NCBI RefSeq assembly: GCF_008802355.1
Contig: NZ_VZRA01000004.1
Location: forward strand, 135,693-199,692
Source of the DNA: Oryzomonas sagensis
GTDB taxonomy: Bacteria; Desulfobacterota; Desulfuromonadia; Geobacterales; Pseudopelobacteraceae
Length of the DNA: 64,000 bases
Direction: 5' to 3'
Positions within the stretch are counted from its first letter, which is position 1, and each line of letters opens with the position of its first letter. The notes below the pieces were generated by a model. It was given only the letters and a program-made list of their open reading frames with translations. It was not told the DNA's origin and searched no databases. Of the stretch, positions 26,827 through 37,525 are shown piece by piece. Made by a program: the position numbers and the translations under genes.

Positions 26827-28457
26827 TGTTGAACATAGTATGGCCTGTACTGACGCTGATGGCATCTTTGATCATTACCATCGCCACGCCTGCTCCGGCA
26901 GGGGCGGCAGGGATACTGAACAGCAAGCATAATCTGTCCGTATCGGGCCCCGGTTCCATCAAGGCGCTCAACGAAGAGCGGGTCTGTATCTTCTGCCACA
27001 CCCCCCATCACGCGAATCCCTCCACACCGCTCTGGAGCCGCCCGACAAGCACGGCCATCTACGATCTGTACCAGTCATCCACGCTGGTGGCAAAGCCGGG
27101 GCAACCGAGCGGTTCCGCACGTCTCTGCCTCAGCTGCCACGACGGCACCATTGCTCTGGGGACCTTTTACGGCTCTTCGGAAGCAATCGCGATGGCAGGA
27201 GGAATAACTACCATACCAGCCAACTACCCAACCAACCTGAAAACCGACCTGCGTGACGACCACCCCGTATCCCTTGCCTATACAAACGAATTGGCCCAGC
27301 AGAACGGGCAGCTCAACACCCCCGGCTCTCTTCCCCATGCAATACGGCTCGAAGAGGGCGGAATGCTGCAGTGCACAGCCTGCCACAACCCCCACAGCAA
27401 CAACTACGGCAAATTCCTGGTTATGGATAACTCCGGCTCAGCCCTTTGCACCGCCTGTCACAACATAACCGGCTGGCGTACCTCCACCCATGCCGCCGCA
27501 GGCCAGGGCGCGGGCTGTACGCTCTGCCATGCCAGCCATAATGCCGGCAGAAATGCACGTCTGCTCAAATTCGCCATCGATGACGCCAATTGTTTGCAAT
27601 GTCATTCGGCAACGGGGGGGAGCATAGACGTTGCGACCGCCATTACCAAGTTCTACAATCATCCCGTGGGGGCCACCAGCGGCATCCACGACCCCACGGA
27701 AAACCCGCTGACCGCCCTGAAGCATGTTGAATGTGAAGATTGCCACAACCCTCATCAGTCGAAGAGCGCTTCCGCGTCGGCGCCGGCTGCGCCTGGTCCG
27801 CTCCTGGGGGTAAGGGGAGTTTCGAGCGCCGGGGCGGTGCTCCCCTCGTACGCTGCAAATGAGTATGAGATCTGTTTTCGCTGCCATGCAGAGAACAGTT
27901 TTTACGGCACACAGACGATCGTCAGGCAGATACAAGAGCTTAATACGCGGCTGGTGTTTGACATCTCAAACCCGTCTTTCCACCCGGTAGTGGGCATCGG
28001 TAAGGGGGGCAACGTGCCGAGCCTGCGAACTCAGTACAGTGTCAGCAGCATGATTTACTGCTGCGACTGCCACGCCAACGACGATAGCAGCCAGGCTAAA
28101 GGACCGCACGGTTCAAACTTTAAACATATCTTGGTTGCCCGTTATGAAACGGAAATCTACCCGCTTGTCTACAGTGATGCCAATTATGCACTCTGCTATC
28201 GCTGCCATGATCAGAATATTCTGCTTGATCCCGGCAAATCTGCATTCTCGGGCCACCAGCAGCATCTTGTTACCCACAAAGTACCTTGCTCGGTCTGCCA
28301 TGCCCCCCATGGAGTCCCGCAGGCCCGAGGAGCCACCACCGCGGCCAACTCTCATCTCATCAATTTCGACATCCGTTTTGTCACATCAGGAACATACGAC
28401 TCCACGGCACGAAGCTGCACGGTAAGCTGCCATGCGACCAATCCGAAATACTATTGA
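26826..28457 (+). CDS. Multiheme c-type cytochrome, 11 CXXCH plus one CX3CH
   Basis: The product is 543 residues with a signal peptide ending near APAGAAG. Heme sites in order: CIFCH, CLSCH, CTACH, CTACH, CTLCH, CLQCH, CEDCH, CFRCH, CCDCH, CYRCH and CSVCH, then CTVSCH (CX3CH) at the C-terminus. The N-terminus (NSKHNLSVSG...CIFCHTPHHA) matches the 4-heme cytochrome at 20759. AAAGGAG precedes the ATG, which overlaps the NHL stop codon. It closes the operon and is probably the main periplasmic or surface heme chain of the conduit. Confidence 0.92.
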   Translation: MLNIVWPVLTLMASLIITIATPAPAGAAGILNSKHNLSVSGPGSIKALNEERVCIFCHTPHHANPSTPLWSRPTSTAIYDLYQSSTLVAKPGQPSGSARLCLSCHDGTIALGTFYGSSEAIAMAGGITTIPANYPTNLKTDLRDDHPVSLAYTNELAQQNGQLNTPGSLPHAIRLEEGGMLQCTACHNPHSNNYGKFLVMDNSGSALCTACHNITGWRTSTHAAAGQGAGCTLCHASHNAGRNARLLKFAIDDANCLQCHSATGGSIDVATAITKFYNHPVGATSGIHDPTENPLTALKHVECEDCHNPHQSKSASASAPAAPGPLLGVRGVSSAGAVLPSYAANEYEICFRCHAENSFYGTQTIVRQIQELNTRLVFDISNPSFHPVVGIGKGGNVPSLRTQYSVSSMIYCCDCHANDDSSQAKGPHGSNFKHILVARYETEIYPLVYSDANYALCYRCHDQNILLDPGKSAFSGHQQHLVTHKVPCSVCHAPHGVPQARGATTAANSHLINFDIRFVTSGTYDSTARSCTVSCHATNPKYY

Positions 28458-28989
28458 TTTGTCCCCTGTTGCGGCTGGGGCGCGCTGGAGAACAATCGCA
28501 GTGATAGGTACCTCAGTGCATGTCATGGTCCTGAACTGGATTCGGATCGTTTTGGCTATTTCCCCCGGCGCGGGCTATATGACCCTTCATTATGAAATGA
28601 ATGCCCCATACCCCCCCAAATCTTTTCACATGCCAAGCCTTGCGCCCTAACAATTGGCTTCAGGCATGGCGGCATATTTGAAATCCAGATGTTCATTCAT
28701 CATTATAATTATATGTCAAAACAGCAAGTTGTAAAATAGTGCGAATAATTAATCCGTTAAGTTGAATAAATATATACAGCATATTCCTCCCGTACAAATG
28801 ATTTGGTCCTGGTATTGCTAAAAGAATATCGGCTCCCGTTTTATCGTCCGGCTTCGTACCCCCATACGGGCTGAACAGCATCAGCCGCATTGTTACCAAG
28901 ATATGCGGTGGCATCATCTCGCAAAGGTAGTTACTGCCTGAGAGAATTTCTGTTGCAAAATCAACGGTACAGAAAGGAAAACCAATTAC
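28458..28989. other. Intergenic region ahead of the seleno-cytochrome
   Basis: This 532-nt gap has no gene-like frame. The first 200 nt are GC-rich, the middle is AT-rich, and a -24/-12-like element lies at 28804-28819. No rho-independent terminator for the preceding operon is evident. I found no c-di-GMP-type aptamer by eye. Confidence 0.45.
28804..28819 (+). promoter_or_regulatory. Candidate sigma-54 promoter of the seleno-cytochrome gene
   Basis: TGGTCC-N5-TTGCT keeps the GG and GC at 10-nt spacing; the -24 box deviates at two positions. The start point would be near 28831, about 160 nt ahead of the ATG. Confidence 0.4.
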
Positions 28990-31900
28990 ATGAAACGATT
29001 CGGAATAAAGACAGGCTTACTGACGGCAACAGCTGCCGCCAGTCTGGCCTTGACGGCCGGCACTTCGTTTGCCGCCCATCCGTCAGTCACGCTGTACACA
29101 TTCGAAGAGATCGGCATGCAAATGGCTGGTGGAGCGAAAGTCCCGGTACAGGTGGACGCGAACGGGAAAGGCATGCCCTACAGCCCGAAGCAGACGTGCG
29201 GTACTGCAGGCTGCCACGTGAAGAACGGCGTCGATTACACCTATGACAAGATATCCGACCACGCTTTTCACTCGAACCAAGGCAGAAGTGAGTACGTCGA
29301 CTCTTCCACCGGAAAATTTGATGCCACCAAGAACAAACCATGGACCCAGTCGACCGCCATGGTTGGCAAGTGGTGAAGCCCCTCTCTTCGCCAGGTGGCG
29401 AACCTCATGAATCAAACTCCAGGCAATACGAATATTTCATCATTGAATTATGTCAGTAATTTGAGCAATTTCGTATCCGGCAGCACCAATACTGTCACCC
29501 CCGGCACCACTCCGAACACCGGAAGCCAGTACACCATGGTCGATCTTTCGGCCTGGGACCTGGCTACGACATGCGGCAGTTGCCATCCGGGCGGCGGCTT
29601 TGTGGAGAAGGACCGAAACGGTAAACGCTTCAGCATGATGAACCCCGCAATTGACGGCTATACACCCTACACCATGACGGTCTTCGATCAGTACTCCGCC
29701 AATACGGGGTTGCCGAAGCATCAGGTCATGGCGTCCCCTTGGTCTTACCCGCTCTACATGAACGGTACGCCCGTTATTACCGGTTCCGGTTGGGGACAGG
29801 CCATGACCATGACCATGCCAGACGGAAGCCAGATGCAGGTTCAAAATGGCCAGGTGATGATGCCTAACGTCAAGGAAATGGACTGCCTGATGTGCCATTT
29901 CGACGGTTTCAACAACCTGATGTCGTCGGTGATGGCCTACAGCGGCGCCCATAACGCCACCCCCTCATTCGGTGCGGGCTTTATGAACATGTTTACCCAG
30001 GCCTACGACTTCACCACCGGCTTACTGACAAAGAATGCCGACAACACCGTGTCCCTCTCCCCGACGGCGTTGGCCAAGTTGGAAGCCAACCCTTCAAGCC
30101 AGAATTGCCGTAACTGCCACATGCCTTCGGGCCTTAAAGACCTTCCCGACATGATGCGCGACTTCCTCTCCAGCGCCCCGATGGCCTACACCGGCAGCTT
30201 CACGCAATCGTTTACCGGCCTTTCTATGCCGGCCTTCGACTTCAACGCCCCGTTTGGCAACACGTGGGATTGGGCACTGAGCCCATACGCGACATCCCCT
30301 ACTCTGTACATGACCATGACCGGTATCAGCAGCACGACCCCCGGTTTCGTCACTACGATTCCGGCCGGATGGCCGTCCGCCATGGGGATGTCCGAATTCA
30401 ACAAGGCCGCATTTGCCAATTTCTCCACGGCCATGCCCGGCATGAAGCAGTACTTCCTGGGCGGCGGCAACCCTGCCGGCAGCGGTCCGATTTATTTTCA
30501 GGCCAGCCTTCCCAATGGCATGCAGAACCAGAATGCTCTTAAGAAAGGCGTTGTGCCTTTCCCGCGTGCCGAATGGTTCAAACGAGGCGACCTATGGGCT
30601 CCCGGCTACGACGTACACCTTACCCTTGAATGTGCCGGCTGCCACATGAATACCAACACCACAAAAGTCGATGTATTTGCAGCGCCCCTGGATTCCAGCA
30701 ATCCAAACACTATTTTTGACGGCAAGAGCCTCTGCGACCCGGGTAAGGGGTATGACAGCGCGGCAGGTGTAGAAGGCAATGCAGCCAAGAGAACTACCGT
30801 CAATAGCCAGAATACGGTCAAGAAATGCGAGAATTGCCACATTACCGGCAAAAACAGCGATGGTGTCGCCATCGATACCTTCGGCGCGACCAATCCGTTG
30901 ACAGCTCATCAGAATGCAGGCCTGCTGGCCAATATCACCCAGGCGGTCAAGACGACAACCGGCAGCAACGAAGTGCCGTTTGTCGGCAACCATCTTGATG
31001 TCATGGATTGTACGGTCTGCCATATCGCTCGCGAGCAGATGGTCGTCCGCGAACTGGACTCCACCTCCGGCAACCGCTATCCCAATATGCTCGGATATGC
31101 TACGGAACGCGGCATGTTGGGTATGTTTTCCGACCCTGGCATGGGAATTCCGGCGAATACCAACCTGAAGAAGTGGGAACCTCTCTTCACGTGGCAGAAG
31201 AATGGCAACTACTACAAAACCTTCGACAATACCAGCACCAACACGAACTGGCGGCGGAAAATCTACGCCGTGAACATCATCACCGCTGCCATCTGGAACA
31301 ACGTGGATCCCCTCGTTGACGCCAACGGCGACGGCGTTACCGGTTCCGCGCCGACGCACCACGCCGGCGATTATAGTGGCGTCCTGACCGCCAATTATGA
31401 TCCCTGGATTGCCCGTGACCTGAAAGCCGGCATGAATTTCGGTCCTTCCGGTTTTGCTCCAATCCCGGTCGGATTCGGCAACGGTTCCTACCAGAGCGCC
31501 TATGACCAAACCGGCGCCTTCACCGGGGCATGGAAGTACGTCGGCGTGTACGGCGGCAACGTCCTGTTTTCGACCCCGGAAGAGATATCGGGCTACAAGG
31601 CGTATCGCAACGCCATCAAGGGCTCGGTTGACAACAAGGATTGGACAAAAACCCAGCTTACTTTCCTGGGTGGCCCTTACAAATTGACCCACGGCGTACG
31701 GCCGATACAGACCTATGTCCTCGGCACAAGTTGCGCCGACTGCCATTCTTCCGCACCCAAAACCTCCTTATTCGCAGGTGATTTCGATATGCTCGGCACA
31801 GCCGTCAAAGCTGTGGCGGGGCAGCAATTCATGCAATCCCCGGCTTCGCAACTCGAAGTTGTGGGCTTGCAGGATGATATCGAGACCGGCGCCGAGTTGT

Positions 31901-32706
31901 CGACCAAGGCCGGCGGCGCCCTTGAAGTCAAGTTCGACGAGCTTGGCACCTGGAGCGGAAGTACTTTCACCGCAGATGCCTCTGGAACCTACAAAAGGGT
32001 AAAACCTCTCGACAGGTCTGCAGCTCTTTATCCGATCGACGGCACCTTCACTGACGTCAAAGGGAACACCTATGCCAATCGGACGGCATGGGTAAGCAAC
32101 TACCTCGCCAATGAAAACGCCATCAATGCGGCGAAGTTCGGAATCGGCGTAAAACCGTTCGCCAACTTCTCATCCAACTTCACCGATATCGACACGGCGG
32201 CCCCTGGCATACAGGTCGCCAAAGGTGTCGCCCAACCGCTGGCAGCCTATGCGGCAAAACCGGGTGACGCAGGCATCTCTACCTACACCTGGACCTCCAG
32301 CGACGGCACCGTCATCGCTCCCGGCAAAATCTCCAGCGTGACTTTTGCCACCATCGGGCTGAAGACCATCACCCTGAAGGTTACCGACGAAAGCGGGAAT
32401 GTCGCATCGGCAACACGGCAGGTCGAGGCCGTTGTTCCGGTTGCCGACGTCATAGCCTGGGCGGACAACCCCGGCAATCTCGGCGGTACGCTTACCGTCA
32501 CGTCTTTGCCAACCCCCAACGACAAGGTCAAGGTCATCTGGGGCGACGGCAAATACGATTATATCACCACCATCGATGCTCTATCCGTTTCCAAGGCCCA
32601 CACCTATAGTGTGGCCGGAAACAAGACGGTCGAGATTTACGTCTACAAAAACGGTATCCAAAAGGGATACTTCAAGAAGACCATCACCGTTGACGGCACG
32701 AACTAA
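28990..32706 (+). CDS. Selenocysteine-containing multiheme cytochrome c, ExtKL-like
   Basis: One frame of 1238 residues if the in-frame UGA at 29374-29376 is read as selenocysteine (residue 129, context VGKW-Sec-SPSLRQV). A signal peptide (TAGTSFA) comes first. Heme sites are a CX4CH (CGTAGCH) before the UGA and CGSCH, CLMCH, CRNCH, CAGCH, CENCH, CTVCH and CADCH after it. A C-terminal PKD/Ig-like tail follows from about residue 1070. The second part has no ribosome site or signal peptide of its own, and a stem-loop of SECIS type follows the UGA at the correct distance. Geobacter ExtKL has been described as a (seleno)protein cytochrome of outer-membrane conduits; the match to that family is from memory. 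A terminator lies 33 nt behind the stop. Confidence 0.85.
29387..29402 (+). promoter_or_regulatory. Bacterial SECIS element
   Basis: TTCGCC-AGGT-GGCGAA forms a perfect 6-bp stem with a 4-nt loop. It begins 11 nt after the UGA codon, the spacing known for the SelB-bound helix of E. coli fdhF. Its loop AGGU matches the start of the fdhF apical loop (AGGUCU), including the two G residues that SelB needs. Confidence 0.8.
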
Positions 32707-32738
32707 ACCAGCCTGAAACAATGGCATATAATGCAATC

Positions 32739-32770
32739 GCCCGGAGGGCCCTCTCTCCGGGCATTGTTTT
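32739..32770 (+). terminator. Rho-independent terminator
   Basis: GCCCGGAG (32739-32746) and CTCCGGGC (32755-32762) form an 8-bp stem followed by ATTGTTTT. It ends the seleno-cytochrome transcript. Confidence 0.85.
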
Positions 32771-32926
32771 AGCCATACCGCATTGCGTATTTGCTGCCAA
32801 TGTATTAGACAAGTTGTATGTATTATTAAGTAAATAATTGCAAGTCATGCATAGCTAGTAGTATGGCTCTTTACAAAAAAATTAATATACTCTGTTTAAA
32901 ATATTTTATGTGGCAGTGAGGCAAAT

Positions 32927-33235
32927 ATGGACTCGCACAAATCAATAGCTCATCTTCTAAAAATACTTGGGAATCCCATACGCCTTAAAATTTTATCGAG
33001 TATGGCAAATGAATCAAAAACAGTTAAAAACATATCGGAACATCTTGGACTGAAACAGACTACAGTATCCAAACATGTTGCCTTATTGAAAATAAATGGA
33101 ATTATCGAAGGTAAACGTAATAGTTCTATAATGCACTATGCTATTGTTGATTTGCAGGCTAAAAAACTTATAAATTCATTGGTTTGTCATGCTATACAAA
33201 CCAATAATGTTCTCTCAAGTACTGAAGCTGATTAG
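32927..33235 (+). CDS. ArsR/SmtB-type winged-helix regulator
   Basis: The product is 102 residues: LLKILGNPIRLKILSSM, then a helix-turn-helix (VKNISEHLGLKQTTVSKHVA) and a wing (IEGKRNSSIMHYAIVD). This is the ArsR fold. The only Cys is in the last helix (LVCHAIQ), so a classical two-Cys metal site is not obvious. GAGG precedes the ATG. The gene is markedly AT-rich compared with the cytochrome genes. It sits 60 nt before the peptidyl-prolyl isomerase gene and may regulate it or the cytochrome block. Confidence 0.88.
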   Translation: MDSHKSIAHLLKILGNPIRLKILSSMANESKTVKNISEHLGLKQTTVSKHVALLKINGIIEGKRNSSIMHYAIVDLQAKKLINSLVCHAIQTNNVLSSTEAD

Positions 33236-33294
33236 TATATAAGCTACGTTGTTGTTTTGTGGCATAAAACAAATGACTATGGAGGAATGTATCA

Positions 33295-34311
33295 ATGAAA
33301 CACTCAGCCATGCTTCTAAAATCAATGATTTCATTGTGGATGTTGCCGTTATTGATTTCAGCATGTTCGGTTACATCATCGAATGTAACCCCGCCATTAT
33401 CAACTACCGAAATCTCCGCAACCGATCTCAAAAAAACAGCAGCAAGAGTGAATGACAAAGATATTACCGTCGCCGAACTCAAGCGGGCTCAAATAATTTT
33501 AATGGCGGACCGACCCGGTTTACAAATTCCACCATCTCTGCAAAAGGAATTTGAAATGCAGGCTCTCAATCAATTGATCAGTTCGGAACTGCTTTTCCAG
33601 GCTGGCCAGAAGCTTGATATAAAAGATCTCGACAAACAGGCTGATGCAAAGCTGGCTAAAATCAAAAATGGCTTTTCCGATGCCAAGGATTATGACAGGG
33701 CGCTCCAAAATATCGGAATGAATGAGAAGATGCTCTATGACGACACTCGCCGAGAACTGGTCATCAGCAATTTTGTCAAAACGAACATCTCTTCCAAAAT
33801 TACGGTCAGCGACGAAGAGATCAAAAAGTTTTATGACCAGAATCCTGACAAGTTCCGTCAGGATGAACAGATTAGGGCTAGCCATATATTGATAGGTGTT
33901 GACAGCAAAGCAGGGATTGAAGCGAGGAAGGCGGCTCGTGAAAAGGCCGAGAAACTTCACAATGAACTGTTAAACGGTGCTGATTTTGCCACACTGGCCA
34001 AGGCAAATTCAACCTGTCCCAGCGCTAAGCAAGGAGGCGATCTGGGCTTTTTCGGTAGAGGCAAGATGGACCCTCAATTCGAACGGGCCGCTTTTGCTCT
34101 TGAACGGGGAGGTCTGAGCAACGTAGTGGAGACACGATTTGGCTATCATATAATCAAGTTGCTGAACCTGAAGAAAGCAGAGACTGTCTCCCTGTCTGAA
34201 GCCAGGGATAAGATCGAAGATTATCTCAGAACTCAAAAAACGAATGCGGCTATTGGAGATTTTGTTGGCGGGGCACGTAGAAGCGCCAAAATTGACGTGC
34301 TGCTGCCATAA
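33295..34311 (+). CDS. Lipoprotein peptidyl-prolyl isomerase (SurA/PrsA type)
   Basis: The product is 338 residues. A lipobox (LISAC) is followed by a SurA-like N-terminal chaperone region (about 45-190) and one parvulin domain (about 195-295: QIRASHILIGVDS, AKQGGDLGFFGRGKMDPQFE, VVETRFGYHIIKL). GGAGGA lies before the ATG. Parvulin lipoproteins assist folding of exported proteins; several Geobacter cytochrome clusters carry one, and here it follows the seleno-cytochrome. It may help mature those cytochromes (inference). Confidence 0.92.
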   Translation: MKHSAMLLKSMISLWMLPLLISACSVTSSNVTPPLSTTEISATDLKKTAARVNDKDITVAELKRAQIILMADRPGLQIPPSLQKEFEMQALNQLISSELLFQAGQKLDIKDLDKQADAKLAKIKNGFSDAKDYDRALQNIGMNEKMLYDDTRRELVISNFVKTNISSKITVSDEEIKKFYDQNPDKFRQDEQIRASHILIGVDSKAGIEARKAAREKAEKLHNELLNGADFATLAKANSTCPSAKQGGDLGFFGRGKMDPQFERAAFALERGGLSNVVETRFGYHIIKLLNLKKAETVSLSEARDKIEDYLRTQKTNAAIGDFVGGARRSAKIDVLLP

Positions 34312-34590
34312 TGGCAGTCACTATTATGTCAGAGTATAACGGCCAAAATTTTATTTCAACAGCTGGGGGAAAATGTCAAACAGTACATTCAGAGTACTGT
34401 GCGCGCAACCAAGTCGGAGCATATAAATTGACGGCATGGTTTGATAGAGGACTTCCAATGTTTGACAATATTTAAAAAACGGTTTAATAACATATTTGGA
34501 TAATATGATTTAAGTATAATTAAGCGGTACGTGGCAACGCATTCTGGTATATAAGGGCGCATCCTGATTACGCTGTTTTGGCGAGGATAC

Positions 34591-37005
34591 ATGAAAATCA
34601 AAACCAAGCTTTTTTTGAATGTTGCGATTGTTGCCGGTATTTCAATTGTGATATCGGTAGCCTGCTACGTCAGTATGACCTTTATAAAGGGGAAGCTGGC
34701 TTATCTTACGGAAAAAAGCACACCTTACCAACTCAGGACAGTGGAATATGAACGATCTATCCAGGCAGCTACCGCCGACCTGGTAAAAGTAAGTACATCA
34801 AGGGGCAAAAAAGAACTTGATGATGCCAGGACGGAAGCAACGAAATCACTTGAAACCGTAAAAAACTCTCAAACGACAATTGAGTCGATGTCCGGTGAGA
34901 AGTTTGGAACGTATTCGGAGTTGGAAGGTATTTTCAATCGGCTTGTCGAAACGGTAACGGCTAGCATCACATCCCAGGAAGACGCCAACAACGCAGCAAA
35001 GACAACGACACAGCACCTGAATGAAACCATCGCCAAACTCAAGGAACTTGACGGCCTGGTAAAGTCGTTGCAAGTTTCGCGTTCAGCCACGTACGTGACA
35101 TTCGTCGAAGGCAGAAACTCCTTGGCCGACAAGCTCACCAGCCTCGAAATGGCCAAGACACAGCTTAAAGATACCATGGTTCTCTGCTTTCAATCTCAAC
35201 GAGGTAACGCTAAGGGCTACAAAGGAGAAGTGAAAGGACATATCGACCGTCTGCTACAAAATGGCAATGTGCGCGGAAATCCAAAACTTAAGGCCGCACT
35301 GGCAAACCTGTCCACAAAGTTGGACGAATATTTTGTATTGCGATTGGCGGGAAATAATAAAGCTGACGTGTTAATTGACGGCATTTTGGACAAAATGGAT
35401 GGAATAATCGGTTCCCTTGATAATGAAATAGACAATATCAGCGAAAAAGTAGGAGATATAACAGGCAAAAACGGAAATTCGTTTGTGCAATCTAACATTA
35501 CGGTGAGTGCACTTGCCAGTAATTCCGAGTTGCTGGCATATGGGGCATCGGTCGATGGACTTGTTACAAGGCTGTTTACTGCTGCCACGGGAAAAGAAAT
35601 AGATTCGACTTTAACGACCATAACAGCGCAGTACGCCAAAATCCATAAGGCGGAGGCAGAGCTTCAAAAACATTTAAAGAAGCTTAACGCTGCGAAAGAA
35701 CTTGCGGTTCTGAATAGAACGACGTCTGCGTTGGATGGCGTCTACGCGAGCCTCACCACCAAAGACGGTATCGTCCCGAAGTTGAAAAACAGGCTGGCAA
35801 TGCAGGAAGTAGCGTCCCGGGAATCGGCGAAACTCCGAAATATTGTCATGCAGCAAGCTCTGAAAAGTAGACAAACATCGAGCGTGGCGCAGGGAGAACA
35901 GGAGAAATCGATCGCCGCCGTCAACTCCATGATCCGCAAGAGCCTCGGGTTGATTCTTACCATAGGTGTGCTTGCGGTCTTTTCCGGCATCGTTTTCGGA
36001 ATATGGATGTACCGGGCAATCGCCCATCCTCTTTCCAGGCTTATTGCCACTACCCGCGAGATCGCTTCCGGTAATCTGAACTGTACCATATTGGCGGAAA
36101 ACGATGACGAGATCGGTCAGGTCCAGAAAGAAATGGCCACCATGGCCGGCAGTCTCCAGAATATTGCCAAAAAGATCGGGGTGGCGACAGATGCCCTGGC
36201 GGGTAGCTCTGAGGAGCTTTCATCCACGGCGCGTACACTTGAGAATAGCACAGGGGAACAAACCGAGCGTATCGAACAGTCTGCTGTTGCCATGACCCAG
36301 ATGTCCCAGACCATCAACGATGTGTCCAACAATGCGAATGAAACGGCAGGCACTGCTGCATCGATGCGAGAAGCCGCCAACCGTGGCCGAGACAGGATGC
36401 ATACTGCGGTCAGTCATCTCCAACGGTTTGCCGAGACAACCAAATCCTCGGCAAAAGAGGTGGAGACACTCGGAACCCGGTCGGAGAAGATTACCGGCAT
36501 TGTCGCGCTTATCAATGACATTGCGGACCAGACCAATCTGCTGGCGCTGAACGCTGCAATTGAGGCCGCCAGGGCCGGGGATCAAGGCCGCGGTTTTGCC
36601 GTCGTTGCCGACGAAGTGCGTAAACTTGCAGCCAGGACCTCTGAAGCGACGGACGAGATTGTGGAAAACGTATCATCCATGAACACCGGCGTCGACACGG
36701 CTGTCAAACTCATTCGGGAAGAGAGCTCTTCAGTGGACCAGGTTGTAAGTATCGTCAATGAATCGGTACAGTCCATAGACGAGATCGTTGAAAATATGGA
36801 TAAGATTACCGGTATGGTCGGCAGGATTGCCGTTGCTGCCCAACAGCAGTCCGCAACATCAGATGATATTTCAAGGGTGATGAATACCATATCCGATGCC
36901 GCCAGACAGATTAAAAGTACTTTTGTTGACGTCAAGCAGTCATCTGAAAATCTCGCCGCCACAGCCTCTGATCTAAATGACACCGCCAGATGGTTTCGGC
37001 TGTAA
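34591..37005 (+). CDS. Methyl-accepting chemotaxis protein
   Basis: The product is 804 residues. The first membrane helix is at about 8-32. A very long, mostly helical periplasmic sensor (about 33-445) follows, then the second helix ([20 protein letters not shown], about 450-470), a HAMP domain and the cytoplasmic signalling hairpin. The hairpin tip shows the conserved [18 protein letters not shown] followed by [18 protein letters not shown]. The sensor is larger than the usual four-helix bundle and contains no heme site. GAGG lies 6 nt before the ATG. The ligand is unknown. Confidence 0.95.
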   Translation: MKIKTKLFLNVAIVAGISIVISVACYVSMTFIKGKLAYLTEKSTPYQLRTVEYERSIQAATADLVKVSTSRGKKELDDARTEATKSLETVKNSQTTIESMSGEKFGTYSELEGIFNRLVETVTASITSQEDANNAAKTTTQHLNETIAKLKELDGLVKSLQVSRSATYVTFVEGRNSLADKLTSLEMAKTQLKDTMVLCFQSQRGNAKGYKGEVKGHIDRLLQNGNVRGNPKLKAALANLSTKLDEYFVLRLAGNNKADVLIDGILDKMDGIIGSLDNEIDNISEKVGDITGKNGNSFVQSNITVSALASNSELLAYGASVDGLVTRLFTAATGKEIDSTLTTITAQYAKIHKAEAELQKHLKKLNAAKELAVLNRTTSALDGVYASLTTKDGIVPKLKNRLAMQEVASRESAKLRNIVMQQALKSRQTSSVAQGEQEKSIAAVNSMIRKSLGLILTIGVLAVFSGIVFGIWMYRAIAHPLSRLIATTREIASGNLNCTILAENDDEIGQVQKEMATMAGSLQNIAKKIGVATDALAGSSEELSSTARTLENSTGEQTERIEQSAVAMTQMSQTINDVSNNANETAGTAASMREAANRGRDRMHTAVSHLQRFAETTKSSAKEVETLGTRSEKITGIVALINDIADQTNLLALNAAIEAARAGDQGRGFAVVADEVRKLAARTSEATDEIVENVSSMNTGVDTAVKLIREESSSVDQVVSIVNESVQSIDEIVENMDKITGMVGRIAVAAQQQSATSDDISRVMNTISDAARQIKSTFVDVKQSSENLAATASDLNDTARWFRL

Positions 37006-37525
37006 TGGCACTCTGCCACGTTACTGACTACCCGACATTACGCCATGGCGTAGCAGTGCTCATTATGCCTGCGACGGGCGCAGTTGTTCCTTGAATCGAT
37101 CATAATGCAGAATTGCCCCCGGCAATCATCCCTCCCTTGGCCCTGATGATATAGCGGCCCCGGTTTTCTTGGACAGAGTAAGAAGTGAATTTCTTGTTCA
37201 AGGAAACAGCCAATGAAAAAGATGTAGTCAGTCCCGGTGCACCGGAAGCCAAACGTTGGAGCGCCAATTGCAAGTAGGAAGTCGTTCTTCGCCTCATACG
37301 TGGAAAGTTGGCCCTTTTTAGCGGTAGCTTACCCAATGTTATTGAAATTGCAGTGAAATTTTCTGATCCCGTCTCACGCTCCATTTAACGTCAAGGAATC
37401 CTTCGGGATTCCTTTCTTTTTACCCCGGCTGCGGCGGTTCTGCCCTCTCCTTTAAAGACATACCTCGGAATGTCGGATCTGCAAATCTAAAGTATGAATG
37501 CCGATTGTTGCCGCTCCTGTAGGCG
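37006..37525. other. Intergenic region, convergent genes
   Basis: Between the chemoreceptor (plus) and the MFS gene (minus) is a 520-nt gap. A minus-strand frame of 94 codons (37100-37384) has no ribosome site and no recognisable product. A terminator for plus-strand transcripts lies at 37393-37420. Confidence 0.45.
37393..37420 (+). terminator. Rho-independent terminator
   Basis: AAGGAATCC-TTC-GGGATTCCTT forms a 9-bp stem with a T-rich tail (TCTTTTT). It faces the convergent MFS gene and is 390 nt behind the chemoreceptor stop. Confidence 0.7.

Noticed and set aside
29374-29402. Reading the UGA in the cytochrome as an ordinary nonsense mutation or sequencing error
   Set aside because: The frame is otherwise intact for 1238 codons, a SECIS-like hairpin sits at the exact spacing, and selC is present. 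A chance stop would not bring these along.
37100-37384. 94-codon minus-strand frame between the chemoreceptor and MFS genes
   Set aside because: No ribosome site, no recognisable domain and no neighbour on that strand to be coupled with; kept only as intergenic.
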